A DNA stretch of 37,271 nucleotides from Chloroflexota bacterium (GTDB taxonomy: Bacteria > Chloroflexota > Anaerolineae > Promineifilales > Promineifilaceae). The translations under genes and the position numbers were made by a program. Below the pieces are notes generated by a model. The model made no database searches and was not told the origin of the DNA. It worked only from the letters and a program-made list of their open reading frames with translations. Numbering within the stretch: the stretch's first letter is position 1; every line of letters starts with the position of its first letter. Of the stretch, positions 23,749 to 33,172 are shown in pieces. The stretch spans positions 1-37,271 of the forward strand of contig JAKQCM010000216.1 in assembly GCA_029559155.1 (NCBI GenBank). The letters are read 5' to 3'.

Positions 23749-26700
23749 ATGAAAAGCCATCGTACCTATAGGGCATTTGCTGCAATCCTGATCATCATTG
23801 CCCTCCTCTCGCTCGGTGGATTGGCCCTGGTGAGGGCTATCGATGCCAACAATGTAGACTATGTATCCCAAATTGGCGGCGACTCGCGCGCCGTGACTTT
23901 TTATGGTCAGTATGCTTATCTCGGCGTTGGCCCCAAAGTTGTCATTCTCAATCTCACCAATCCGGCCAATCCGGTTGTTGTTCAAGAATCCGATCCCTTG
24001 TCAGTTTTAGGCGGCCCGGATGCCATCGTCGAAGAGATCACGATCCCCGATGCATCCGGCAATATCTTTGTTGCCGCCGGAAACGCGGGGATGTTTATTT
24101 TGAATGTGACCAACCCTGGCAGCCCAACCAAACCCACTTTTGTTTCCAATTACAATACGGCCGATACCACCGATTATGCCTTGGCAGTAGACGTGTATGG
24201 CACGTATGCTGCGGTTGCGTTTGATACCGGCGGTCTCGTGGCGCTGGACGTTAGCGTCCCGGCTACCCCGGCTTTTGTCAATGCCGCACCCACCGGCGAC
24301 AGCGCCCGTGATGTAGGTTTGGTGAGTGGCGGTCTGGGTGAAATATACGCCTTTGTTGCTGCCGGCACGGCCGGCATCGAGTCTTACGAAATCGCGCCGC
24401 TGTTTGGCCTGGAAACCACCCTGCCATTGGCCGATTATGCTGAGGGTATCGCCGTCAATGCGACGCGTGTACACGCCTATGTCGCCGATACCGGCGGCGG
24501 GCTGCACATTATCGACATTTCGAACCCGGCGCTGATGGTTTCCCTCAGCAATCCGGCCACGGCCGGGCAGGCGCTGGATGTCGATTACTTCGGCAATTAT
24601 GTGTTCGTGGCTGACGATACAGCCGGTGTGCGCTTGTTTAATGCTGTGAATCCGGCCAACCCAGTGCCCTTTACACCGCCAAACGTAGATACAGAGGGTT
24701 ACGCGGTGGCCCTGGCCGCCGGAAATAATCGTATTTACGTGGCCGATAGTTGGGCAGGAATGAGCATCATCGATTTTAGTGTGGTGAGCAATCCCAATAT
24801 CATCGGCCGTTTTGCATCGCTGGGCGAAGTGAATGGCGTGGCGGTTTCCCAGACCAGCCCATATGCGTTTAGCGCGGATGGCTTAATGGGTCTGGCCAGC
24901 ACAAACGCGGCCAACCGAACGGCCCCTGTGAAGGCTGATGCTGCTGCGCTGGCAGATTATGCGCTCAACGTACAGCTTGCCGGTGATTATGCGTTTGCCG
25001 CCGATTCGTTTGGCGGATTGCAGGTGGTGGATGTGAGCGCGCCGGGTTCGCTAACGGCCGTTGCCTCTCTCCTCACCAATGACGTTGCCGTCGACGTCGC
25101 TCTCAGCGGCAATTATGCCTACCTCGCCGACAGCCTGGAAGGCCTCTTCATCGCCGACATCTCTGATCCTTTGAATCCGACCTTTGCTGGCAGCCTGGGC
25201 TCGCCAGACTTGCCCTACGCCGTCGGCGTGGACGTTGTCGGGAATTATGCCTACATCGCGGCTGATCTGGACGGCTTCTTTGTGGTCGATGTTAGCAACC
25301 CGGCCAGCCCGGCGGTGGCCGATTCTTTAGCGCTGGCGACCGGAGCCGCCTGGGATGTGGATGTGGTGGGCAGTTATGCTTATCTGGCGGCCGACGACGG
25401 CGGCTTGAAGGTCATCGACATCAGCGACCCCAACAACATCAGCCAGGTAGGTGAATTGACAGGCGTCGATTTGCCGCTGGCTTTAGACGTGGCCGTGGTG
25501 GGGAATCGCGCCGTGGTAGCTGGTGGTTCTGATGGCGTGATTGTCGTCGACATCAGTACCCCGACTGCGCCCACCAAGGCAGGTTACTACAACACCGCCG
25601 GTTTTGCCTCCCGCGTGACCATTGCCGGGGCCATTTATGTGGCCGATGTGGAAGGCGGTATGTACCTGTTGGATTACAACAACTTCAATTTTGGCGAAAC
25701 TGATCTGGCGATTGCCAAGACGGATGGGTTGAGCACGGCCGTTCCCGGCGCATCGCACACCTACACCATCACCGTCAGCAACCTCGGCCCAAGCGATGTG
25801 ACCGGCGCGACTGTTACGGATAGCTTTACCGGCGTTTTGGGCAGTGTGACCTGGACTTGTTCGGCGACGGCCGGATCTGGCTGCGACACGGCCAGCGGCA
25901 CAGGCAGCATCAACGCTACCGTCAACCTGCTTGTAGGCGGCGAAGCCACCTTCACGGCAACCGGCACAATCGCCAGCGACGATTCCGGCGTCTTGAGCAA
26001 CACTGCTTCCGTCGCGCCGCCGGCTGGCATGGTAGACACCAACTCAATCAACGACAGCGCCACAGACACCACCGATCTCGTCGCGCAAACGGACCTGAAA
26101 GTGGTTAAAAGCGGCATGCCGGACCCGGTTATTCCTGGCGCGGCCCTGACCTATGAAATCGTCGTGACCAATCAAGGCCCCAGCGATATGACGGCCGCAG
26201 CAACCCTGACCGACACGCTGCCGATGGATGTGGCCTTTGTATCCTCAACCCCAGGTTCACCGACGTGTACTCACAGCAGCGGCGACATCACTTGCGCAAT
26301 TGCACCTCTGGCGAGTGGAGCCAATGTCACCGTTACGCTTGAAGTACTGGTAGATGCCGCTGCCAATGCGGCGCTGGTCAACAGCGCGGGCGTGGCGGCT
26401 GTGGATACAGACCCGGACTTGACGAACAACACGGCCGTAATCACCACTGCCATCAAAACCGCCGACCTCGCCATCACCAAGAGCGATACGCCCGATCCGG
26501 TAACGGCTGGTGAGCAAGTGACTTATACCATCGGCGTAACCAACCAGGGGCCGGATGGCGCCACCAACGTGACGGTGGTTGATACGCTGCCTGCCGGTGT
26601 GTCGTTTGTCTCTGCCGCGCCAGGTTCGCCGACTTGTGCGGAAGCCAGCGGCGTTGTGACTTGCGACCTGGGCGCTCTGGCGAATGCCGGAACTGCACAG

Positions 26701-27603
26701 GTGACCATTGTCGCGCTGGTAAACAGCAGCACGACCGGGTTTTTGGCGAATACGGCCGTTGTCTCTGCCGATGAGTACGATGACAATACCGAGAACAACA
26801 CAGCCAACGCCACCACCCAGATCAGCCTGGAAGCGGATCTGGCCATTACCAAGAGCGATGGACAGGTCAACATCGTGGCCGGCGAGACCCTGACGTACAC
26901 CATCACTGTGACCAATGCCGGTCCTAGTGACGTGAGTGGCGCGTCAGTTGTGGACAACTTCCCGGCGACGCTGTTGGGTGTAGCCTGGCAATGTGCCTCC
27001 AGCGGCGGCGCAAGCTGCGCCAGCGCCAGCGGCACAGGCGATATCGACCTCAGCGTCGACATCCCGGTCGGCGGCGAGATCACCATTCTCGCTTCGGCGA
27101 CGGTTGCCAACACGGCTACCGGGCTGTTGATCAACACGGCCGAAGTGGCGCCGCCCGCAGGCACGATTGATCCGAATCTGGCAAACAACACCGCCACCGA
27201 TACCAACTCGCTGGGCGCGCTGGCCGATGTCAGCCTCAGCGCTTTGGCCGCGCCGGATCCCGTTCATCCAATGGAATGGGTCACCGTCACGCTCACGGTC
27301 GCCAACAGTGGACCGTCGGCGGCCGGCGGCGTGCAAATCACGAGTTTGCTGCCGGCGTCTGTCAGCTTTGTCTCGTCGGACATCTGCACGATGACCGGCA
27401 GCCAACTGACTTGCACCGTTGGCGTGTTGGAAAACGGGCAGCAAGCGACGGCGACAGTCGTTTTGCAGGTCAAGACGGTTGGTACGTTGCAGCAGCAGTT
27501 CAACGTGTTCGCCGTCAATGATAGCAACGCCAGCAACAACACGGCCGTTGCCACCATCAACGTTTCGCCATTCATGAGTTTCTTGCCTCTGGTCACCAGA
27601 TAA
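23749..27603 (+). CDS. Secreted LVIVD-repeat / DUF11-repeat surface protein
   Basis: 1284-aa exported protein. After a signal peptide (KSHRTYRAFAAILIIIALLSLGGLALVRA) the region to about residue 640 is a run of LVIVD repeats (for example YAYLADSLEGLFIADISDPLNP, GNYAYIAADLDGFFVVDVSNPASP), which form a beta-propeller. Five DUF11 domains follow, beginning near residues 652, 782, 906, 1030 and 1160, with motifs such as ADLAITKSDTPDPVTAGE and VTNQGP. The protein ends FLPLVTR, close to the terminal LPMM of the next protein, perhaps a shared export or anchoring tail. A structural or adhesive surface role is likely; no catalytic motif is visible. A GAGG ribosome-binding site precedes ATG 23749, and a strong terminator follows the gene. 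Confidence 0.9.
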   Translation: MKSHRTYRAFAAILIIIALLSLGGLALVRAIDANNVDYVSQIGGDSRAVTFYGQYAYLGVGPKVVILNLTNPANPVVVQESDPLSVLGGPDAIVEEITIPDASGNIFVAAGNAGMFILNVTNPGSPTKPTFVSNYNTADTTDYALAVDVYGTYAAVAFDTGGLVALDVSVPATPAFVNAAPTGDSARDVGLVSGGLGEIYAFVAAGTAGIESYEIAPLFGLETTLPLADYAEGIAVNATRVHAYVADTGGGLHIIDISNPALMVSLSNPATAGQALDVDYFGNYVFVADDTAGVRLFNAVNPANPVPFTPPNVDTEGYAVALAAGNNRIYVADSWAGMSIIDFSVVSNPNIIGRFASLGEVNGVAVSQTSPYAFSADGLMGLASTNAANRTAPVKADAAALADYALNVQLAGDYAFAADSFGGLQVVDVSAPGSLTAVASLLTNDVAVDVALSGNYAYLADSLEGLFIADISDPLNPTFAGSLGSPDLPYAVGVDVVGNYAYIAADLDGFFVVDVSNPASPAVADSLALATGAAWDVDVVGSYAYLAADDGGLKVIDISDPNNISQVGELTGVDLPLALDVAVVGNRAVVAGGSDGVIVVDISTPTAPTKAGYYNTAGFASRVTIAGAIYVADVEGGMYLLDYNNFNFGETDLAIAKTDGLSTAVPGASHTYTITVSNLGPSDVTGATVTDSFTGVLGSVTWTCSATAGSGCDTASGTGSINATVNLLVGGEATFTATGTIASDDSGVLSNTASVAPPAGMVDTNSINDSATDTTDLVAQTDLKVVKSGMPDPVIPGAALTYEIVVTNQGPSDMTAAATLTDTLPMDVAFVSSTPGSPTCTHSSGDITCAIAPLASGANVTVTLEVLVDAAANAALVNSAGVAAVDTDPDLTNNTAVITTAIKTADLAITKSDTPDPVTAGEQVTYTIGVTNQGPDGATNVTVVDTLPAGVSFVSAAPGSPTCAEASGVVTCDLGALANAGTAQVTIVALVNSSTTGFLANTAVVSADEYDDNTENNTANATTQISLEADLAITKSDGQVNIVAGETLTYTITVTNAGPSDVSGASVVDNFPATLLGVAWQCASSGGASCASASGTGDIDLSVDIPVGGEITILASATVANTATGLLINTAEVAPPAGTIDPNLANNTATDTNSLGALADVSLSALAAPDPVHPMEWVTVTLTVANSGPSAAGGVQITSLLPASVSFVSSDICTMTGSQLTCTVGVLENGQQATATVVLQVKTVGTLQQQFNVFAVNDSNASNNTAVATINVSPFMSFLPLVTR

Positions 27604-27630
27604 TTGGCCTGAGGGCGGAACGGAAAAAGG

Positions 27631-27665
27631 AATGGGGGCATGGGCGACTATGCCCCCATTTTTTT
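27631..27665 (+). terminator. Factor-independent terminator
   Basis: AATGGGGGCAT (27631-27641) pairs with ATGCCCCCATT (27650-27660), followed at once by TTTTT. It is the most canonical terminator in the window and separates the LVIVD/DUF11 gene from the CSLREA gene. Confidence 0.88.
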
Positions 27666-27725
27666 ATCGAAAGCGGCTGCCAGTGCGATTATGCGACCTG
27701 GCAGCGTTTATCAGGAGGTATGACC

Positions 27726-29063
27726 ATGCGACGAATAGCAGCTCTCGTTGTGGCCTTGATGACGGCGTTTGGCTTGATGGGTACGGCCGTTTTCTGGCTC
27801 CATCCCCCGCGCATCCATGCCGCGCCCGAGACCGTCATCAGCGTTACCACTACCGTGGATGAACTGGATGCCAACGGTTTGTGTTCTTTGCGCGAAGCAA
27901 TCCAGGCGGCTAATACGGATACGGCCGTCGACGCCTGCGCCGCCGGTTCCGGTGAAAACGACGTGATTTCCATTCCCGCCGGACATTACCTGCTCACCCT
28001 GGCCGATCCGGTTGGTGTGGTGGAGGAGAACGGCAATGCCACCGGCGACCTGGATATTTTGCAAAGCGTAGCCCTGATTGGGGCCGGCACGGCCCAGACG
28101 ATCATTGATGGCAACGGCATTGACCGCATCTTTCACCAGCCTGGCGCAGCCACCCGGGTTGTCGTCAGCGATGTTACCGTTCAGGGCGGCGATTTGGGTG
28201 TTGGAACCAGCGTCAATTACTCTGGCGGCGGCTTTTCGCTCATCTCCGGCTGCGCCCTGACGCTGACCAATGTGTTGGTGACGCAAAATCAGGCCAGCCC
28301 AGGCCAGCCCATCTTAAGCAGCGGCGGCGGCGGCGGGATTTATAACAACGGCGGCCAATTAACCCTGCAAAACTCAACGGTTTCTGGCAACATTGCCGGG
28401 TTTGGCGGCGGCGTCTATAACGGTGGTCGCCTGACGATCATCAACAGCAGCATCTTGAGCAATCAATCCACCTATTACGGCGCCGGCATCATCCACGCCG
28501 GCACGAGCGACGTCAACATCCAATCCAGCGCCATCAGCTATAACGTGGCTGGCAGCAACGGCGGCGGTCTTTATCTTACCGGCGGTACGACCAACCTGAC
28601 CAACGTTACCATCAGCCATAATCGCGCCAGCCAATACCTGGGCGGCGGCGTTTGGGCGTATTACGAAGGCATTTTGGCCGTCAACATTGATCATTCGACC
28701 ATCTATGCCAATTTTGCCGGAACTGGCGGCGGCATTTACAACACCCATCAGCAGGGCTTGTTGATGATGGGTGCGGCTCCGGCTGCGCCGCAAGCCGGTC
28801 TGATTACGCTGAAAAACAGCATCGTGGCCGCCAATACCGGCGGCAACTGTGGCCGCAGCCCACAAACATCGGCCTTTGTCTCGCTGGGGTATAACATCGA
28901 CAGCGCCAACGATTGCGAGTTTCAGGCCGCCACCGACCAAATCAACACAGATCCAACATTGGGCCGTTGCAAGACAATGGCGGTCCCCAAACGCATGGTT
29001 TACGAGCAGGCAGTCCGGCTATCGACGCGGCGGACTGCGCCGATACACTGGGCAACCCGGTGA
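27726..29063 (+). pseudogene. CSLREA / beta-helix surface protein, 5' part of a frameshifted gene
   Basis: Exported protein with a signal peptide (MRRIAALVVALMTAFGLMGTAVFW), a CSLREA domain (DANGLCSLREAIQAAN) and parallel beta-helix repeats rich in SGGGGGIYNNGG-type turns. The intact reading ends near residue 413 (TDPTLG). After that the frame yields a non-homologous tail to 29063, while the expected continuation (PLQDNGGP..GSPAIDAAD) is in the -1 frame. A deleted C in GGGCC(C)GTTG at about 28962-28966 explains this exactly. Either a recent mutation or an assembly error is possible; the intact gene would span 27726-30307 (about 860 aa). ATG 27726 is preferred to ATG 27720, because AGGAGG (27713-27718) is then 7 nt away. 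Confidence 0.85.
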
Positions 29064-30307
29064 TTGTGGATCAGCGTGGCGTGGCCCGGCCGCAAGGCGC
29101 AGCGTGCGACAGCGGCAGCTTTGAATTTGTGCCGGGCCAGAACAGTGATTTGCGCCTCGTAAAATCTGTCTCGGTGACGGCGGCCGGACCGGCCGAACCG
29201 CTGGTGTATACGCTGACGATTTTTAACGATGGTCCTGATCTGGCGGCCAATGTGACGGTGACGGATACACTGCCGGTTGGTTTAACGGGGGTAACGGCCG
29301 TTGCCCCCAATTGGTCCTGCCAGACGCCCGCCGGTCTGGTAGTCTGCGTATACAGTGCGGATTTGCCCGTGGGCGCAGCCCCGGACGTGCGGGTGGAGGC
29401 TACAACGCCGACCAGCAGCGGCATTTTAACCAATACGGCCGTTGTCGCCGCGCCAAACTTCGATGTAGACTTGTCGCAAAACCAGGATGACGCCGTCACA
29501 CGCGTGACCAGTCCGGCGGCCGATTTGCAGATCATGAAGACGGCCGTTCCCACGGCCGTTCTGCAGGGCGAGCCGCTAACTTACACGCTGGTTGTCACCA
29601 ACGCTGGCCCAGATGCGGCCTCTTCCATCACCCTGACCGATACGCTGCCGGATGGGGTCTCTTATCTGGGCTATACGGCCGTTGGCTGGAACTGCCAGGA
29701 TGCGGTGGCCATAACCTGCACACGCGCAGCTTTGGCGGCTGGCGAATCGTCGACGGTCACGCTGCATACCTTGGCTCCTGGTTTCACCGGAACGATCACC
29801 AACACGGCCGTAATCGCGTCGGCCGTACCCGATCCGCAGGTGGGTAACAACACGGCGTCGATGGCGACGGCCGTGCTGCCGGCCAGCGGCGCGCAAGCCG
29901 ATCTGGCTGTGACGCAGGCCATTACCCCGACCACCATCCACAGCGGGGAGGTGGTCACCGTGACCCTGACGGTGACCAACGCCGGGCCGGACCCGGCTGA
30001 AAGCTTGTCGCTGCAAAACAACCTGCCGGTGAATGCCGCGCTGCTGGCCATTCACAGCGGCGCCTGGCAGTGCGTGGACCAGTCGCCCACTGTTTTGTGC
30101 ACGCTGCCGGTGTTGGAAACGGCCGTGTCCTCTACAGTTCAGTTGGTGTTACAGGTGGGCTTGTCGGGGCGCGAATTGGTGAACGAAACGGCCGTTAGCG
30201 CAGCCACGGCAGATCTCAACAACAGCAACAATCGGAGCGTGTTGACTGTGCCGATTATCCTGCCGCCGCGCGCGTATTTGCCGATGATGGTGAAAAGTGG
30301 GGAATAA
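28964..30307 (+). pseudogene. CSLREA protein, 3' part of the frameshifted gene (choice-of-anchor and DUF11 repeats)
   Basis: This frame continues the protein cut at about 28964. It begins with the end of the beta-helix/choice-of-anchor region (PLQDNGGPQTHG, AGSPAIDAADCADTLG, DQRGVARPQGAACDSGSFE), then carries three DUF11 domains starting near SDLRLVKSVSVTAAG, ADLQIMKTAVPTAV and ADLAVTQAITPTT. It ends AYLPMMVKSGE. It has no credible start codon or ribosome-binding site of its own, so it is not a separate gene unless translated by frameshifting; no canonical slippery heptamer is present. Its DUF11 domains resemble those of the preceding gene, suggesting family expansion. The gene is closed by a hairpin at 30345-30383. 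Confidence 0.85.
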
Positions 30308-30344
30308 CTAACCCGCATAAACTAGGCTGTCGTGGGGTTTTTAG

Positions 30345-30383
30345 GCGCAGATGAACCTGGATAAGAACCAGGTTCATCTGCGC
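30345..30383. terminator. Bidirectional terminator between convergent operons
   Basis: A perfect 16-bp stem GCGCAGATGAACCTGG/CCAGGTTCATCTGCGC (30345-30360 and 30368-30383) with a 7-nt loop is followed by TTTG on the + strand and by TAAAAA on the - strand. It lies between the secreted-protein block and the oxidoreductase operon. Confidence 0.8.
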
Positions 30384-30397
30384 TTTGTGGTTCAAAA

Positions 30398-30946
30398 TCA
30401 GGCCGGAACGGCTGCCGCCGCTTCGTACCCTTTTTGGATGACCAGTTTGTTGGCGGCCAGCAGGTGGGCTTTGCGCGCCGGGAGATGGGCGTCCAGGGTG
30501 AGCATGAGCTGGTCCAGAGTTAGGAACGGCCGTCGAGCCAGCAATGCGCCCAACGTAGCCATATTCATCATCTTAGCCGAACCCAGTTCATCGGCAATAT
30601 CGTTGGCGGGCACATAGGCCACGTCTACGTCGCTGCGGCTTACTTTTTGCATGATGAGCGAGCTGTTAACCACCAGCAGACCGCCCGGCTTTACCAGCGG
30701 TTCGTACTTTTGCAGCGAGGGCAAATTGAGCACCACAGCCACGTCCGGTCTGGCCACGATGGGCGCGCCGACCGGCTCATCGCTGACGATGACTGTGCAG
30801 TTGGCCGTGCCGCCGCGCATTTCTGGCCCATAAGAAGGAATCCAGGTGACGTGTAAATTGTTGTCCATGCCGGCATAAGCCAGAAGCTGCCCGGCAAACA
30901 AAACCCCTTGTCCCCCGAATCCGGCAATTACGATTGATGTTTCCAT
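30398..30946 (-). CDS. 2-oxoacid:ferredoxin oxidoreductase, gamma subunit
   Basis: 182-aa catalytic gamma subunit of the POR/KOR/VOR family. The N-terminal VIAGFGGQGVLFAGQLLA, the PSYGPEMRGGTANCTVIVS segment and the MNMATLGAL region are family signatures. It works with the alpha, beta and ferredoxin-like delta subunits encoded upstream in the same operon to oxidise a 2-oxoacid to an acyl-CoA with reduction of ferredoxin. It begins 24 nt after the aminotransferase gene, with AAAGGAA before ATG 30946. As the last gene it ends at the shared hairpin. Substrate class (2-oxoglutarate or branched-chain 2-oxoacids) is not settled by this subunit. Confidence 0.92.
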   Translation of the reverse strand: METSIVIAGFGGQGVLFAGQLLAYAGMDNNLHVTWIPSYGPEMRGGTANCTVIVSDEPVGAPIVARPDVAVVLNLPSLQKYEPLVKPGGLLVVNSSLIMQKVSRSDVDVAYVPANDIADELGSAKMMNMATLGALLARRPFLTLDQLMLTLDAHLPARKAHLLAANKLVIQKGYEAAAAVPA

Positions 30947-30970
30947 GTTTATTTCCTTTAACTCCTAAAA

Positions 30971-32263
30971 TCAGGCCAGCACAAGTTCTGGCTCGATTTG
31001 TTCTTCGTTGTGTTCGGCGATAGCGCGGGTGAGAACCTGACCCAGCCGCCGAATGCCTTCTTCGATTTGCGCGGGTTGGGCATTGGAGAAGTTGAATCGC
31101 GCTGTGTTGTGGCCCACGCCTTCGCTGGCGTTAGGATGGAAGGCCGCGCCGGGGACAAAGGCGACTTTGTTTTCGATGGCTGTTTTGAGTAGTTCGGCGG
31201 CGTCCATCCATTCCGGTAGGGTGACCCAGAGGAACAGGCCGCCAGACGGCCGTGTCCAATACACACCCAGCGGGAAATGCTCCTCCATCGCCGCCAGCAT
31301 CACATCGCGTCGTTCGTGGTAAACCTGGCGAATCAGCAGTTTGTGCTCGTCCAAAAACCCATCTCTGGCGACTTCATAGGCCACCATTTGCGAGAAGGTG
31401 CTGGTGTGCAGGTCCATGCCCTGTTTGGCCATCACGCAGCGCCTGATGACTTCTTCCGGAGCGACCATCCACCCCAGCCGCAGACCGGGGGCCAGCGTTT
31501 TGGAGAAGGTTCCCAGATAGATCACGTCGCCGCGGGTAAAGGAACGGCCGTTGCCATTAGGCCTGGTCTCTTCCTGAAAATCCGCATCCATGGCAATCAG
31601 GGGCGGCAAATGCTCGCCTTCGTACCGCAAATCGCCATAAGGATCGTCCTCAATGATCGGGATGCCGTAATGGTCGGCAATTTGCACCAGCTTGCGGCGG
31701 CGCTCCAACGACAGCGTGACGCCTGCCGGGTTCTGGAAGTTAGGCAGGATGTACATGAACTTTGGCCCGGCGCGCAGCGCTTCGATAAAACGCTCGTCCA
31801 GGCAAATCCCGTCGTCGTCCACCGGCACAGTCACATAATCGGCCTGGTAGGCGCGCCAGGCTTGCAGCGCGCCCATGTAGGTGGGCTGTTCGGTTAAAAT
31901 CACATCGCCCGGGTCCAGCATCACCTTGCCGATGAGGTCCAGGGCTTGCTGCGCGCCGCTGGTGATTAGCACGTTTTCCGGGCGAGTTTTAATGCCATAA
32001 CGGCTCATTTTTTGCACGATATATTCGCGCAGCGGCCGGTAGCCTTCGGTGGTGGAGTATTGCAGCGCCTGTGCGCCGTGTTCGGCCAGCACGCGCTGGG
32101 TGGCGGCTTCGAACCGGGCGACCGGGAACACTTCCGGGGCGGGCAGGCCGCCAGCAAAGGAGATGATGTCCGGCTGTTCGGTTAACTTTAGCAGTTCACG
32201 GATGATGGAACCGCTCATACCTTGCATTCGTTGGGCATAACGTCGTGTCCATGGACAGGTCAT
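30971..32263 (-). CDS. PLP-dependent class I/II aminotransferase (2-aminoadipate / LysN-like)
   Basis: 430-aa aminotransferase of fold type I. Visible features are the N-terminal ISFAGGLPAPEVFP, the YSTTEGYRPLR segment, LPNFQNPAGVT, the PLP-phenol-binding EDDPYGDLRYEG (D206/D207) and the Schiff-base lysine K255 in GTFSKTLAPGLRLGW. The pattern matches multisubstrate enzymes of the LysN / kynurenine-2-aminoadipate / AroA-like group, without the helix-turn-helix of MocR regulators. It lies inside the 2-oxoacid:ferredoxin oxidoreductase operon, between the beta and gamma genes, so it probably makes the 2-oxoacid that the complex oxidises. Start ATG 32263 follows AAAGGAG. The exact amino acid is not determined. 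Confidence 0.9.
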   Translation of the reverse strand: MTCPWTRRYAQRMQGMSGSIIRELLKLTEQPDIISFAGGLPAPEVFPVARFEAATQRVLAEHGAQALQYSTTEGYRPLREYIVQKMSRYGIKTRPENVLITSGAQQALDLIGKVMLDPGDVILTEQPTYMGALQAWRAYQADYVTVPVDDDGICLDERFIEALRAGPKFMYILPNFQNPAGVTLSLERRRKLVQIADHYGIPIIEDDPYGDLRYEGEHLPPLIAMDADFQEETRPNGNGRSFTRGDVIYLGTFSKTLAPGLRLGWMVAPEEVIRRCVMAKQGMDLHTSTFSQMVAYEVARDGFLDEHKLLIRQVYHERRDVMLAAMEEHFPLGVYWTRPSGGLFLWVTLPEWMDAAELLKTAIENKVAFVPGAAFHPNASEGVGHNTARFNFSNAQPAQIEEGIRRLGQVLTRAIAEHNEEQIEPELVLA

Positions 32264-32278
32264 TTTAGGTCTCCTTTG

Positions 32279-32340
32279 TCCCTGGGGAAGCAGGCAGGTA
32301 CGCCTGCAAGCGCGGACGGAATCGGCCGCGTTCCCAGGTT
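32279..32340. repeat. Nested GC-rich dyad between the beta-subunit and aminotransferase genes
   Basis: An outer pair CTGGGGA/TTCCCAG (about 32282-32288 and 32331-32337) encloses a smaller CAGGCAGGTACGCCTG element and a CGCGGACGG/CGGCCGCG element. The multi-armed structure resembles dispersed intergenic repeats known from several bacterial phyla; membership is inferred from form only. It occupies most of the gap between two co-directional genes. Confidence 0.5.
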
Positions 32341-32344
32341 CATG

Positions 32345-33139
32345 TTAATTGCGGGCGCGTTTGTTTTGCAGCGCCTCGTCTACTTTATAATCGCCCAGCG
32401 GGTAGACCGGAATCATTTCGTCGCGGACCCAGTGGGCGGCGTCGGTGGGGGTCATGCCCCAGTTTGTGGGGCAGCTGGAAAGTAGTTCGACGATGCTGAA
32501 GCCCAACCCCTGGATTTGGGCCTCGAAAGCCGTTTTGATGGCTTGTTTGGCCTGGATGACGTGGCGGGCGTCGTGGAGGCTGCGGCGGACGCTGTAGACG
32601 ACGCCGGGCAGGGCGGCCATCATTTCGGCGATGCGCATGGGCTGGCCGGTGGTGCGTTGATCACGGCCGTTTGGCGATGATGTGGTCACCTGACCGAGCA
32701 GGGACGTGGGAGCCATCTGCCCGCCGGTCATGCCGTAAATGGCGTTGTTGATGAAAATAACTGTGAGCTGTTCGCCGCGAGAGGCGGCATGAATGGCTTC
32801 GGCGATGCCGATGGAGGCCAGGTCGCCATCACCCTGGTAGGTGAAGACGATGTTGTCCGGGTTGACGCGTTTGAGGCCGGTGGCCATGGCCGGGGCACGG
32901 CCGTGCGCCGCTTCCACAGAATCAAAGGCAAAATAGTTGTAGGCAAATACCGCGCAGCCAACCGGAGCCACGAGGATGGAGCGTTCCTGAATGCCCAGTT
33001 CGTCGATTACTTCCGCGATCAGGCGGTGGGCGACGCCGTGGGTGCAGCCGGGGCAGTAATGGGTATAGACTTCTTCCAGGCTGTGCGGCCGTTCGTAAAC
33101 CAGTTTCTCAAGTTGTTTTTCAGGCGCTAACATGACCAT
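32345..33139 (-). CDS. 2-oxoacid:ferredoxin oxidoreductase, beta (TPP-binding) subunit
   Basis: 264-aa thiamine-diphosphate subunit. Two cysteines in CPGC (C29, C32) match the Fe-S-binding motif of the family. The TPP motif runs from GDGDLASIG to [16 protein letters not shown], and the late [10 protein letters not shown] segment is typical. It forms the catalytic core with the alpha subunit and passes electrons to ferredoxin. ATG 33139 (MVMLAPE) is preceded by GGAGA at suitable distance. It lies 33 nt after the alpha subunit gene. The sequence resembles the KorB/VorA group; substrate preference is not decided. Confidence 0.93.
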   Translation of the reverse strand: MVMLAPEKQLEKLVYERPHSLEEVYTHYCPGCTHGVAHRLIAEVIDELGIQERSILVAPVGCAVFAYNYFAFDSVEAAHGRAPAMATGLKRVNPDNIVFTYQGDGDLASIGIAEAIHAASRGEQLTVIFINNAIYGMTGGQMAPTSLLGQVTTSSPNGRDQRTTGQPMRIAEMMAALPGVVYSVRRSLHDARHVIQAKQAIKTAFEAQIQGLGFSIVELLSSCPTNWGMTPTDAAHWVRDEMIPVYPLGDYKVDEALQNKRARN

Positions 33140-33172
33140 GAGTTTGTTCTCCTATTAACCAACCGCAGGTAA

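Noticed and set aside
28958-28968. Programmed -1 ribosomal frameshift in the CSLREA gene
   Set aside because: The local sequence TTGGGCCGT is not an X-XXY-YYZ slippery heptamer in the correct frame; loss of one C is simpler.
28913-30307. Independent gene starting at the TTG at 28913
   Set aside because: The sequence from 28964 continues the upstream protein exactly in the -1 frame; the TTG lies inside the coding sequence of that protein and has no ribosome-binding site.
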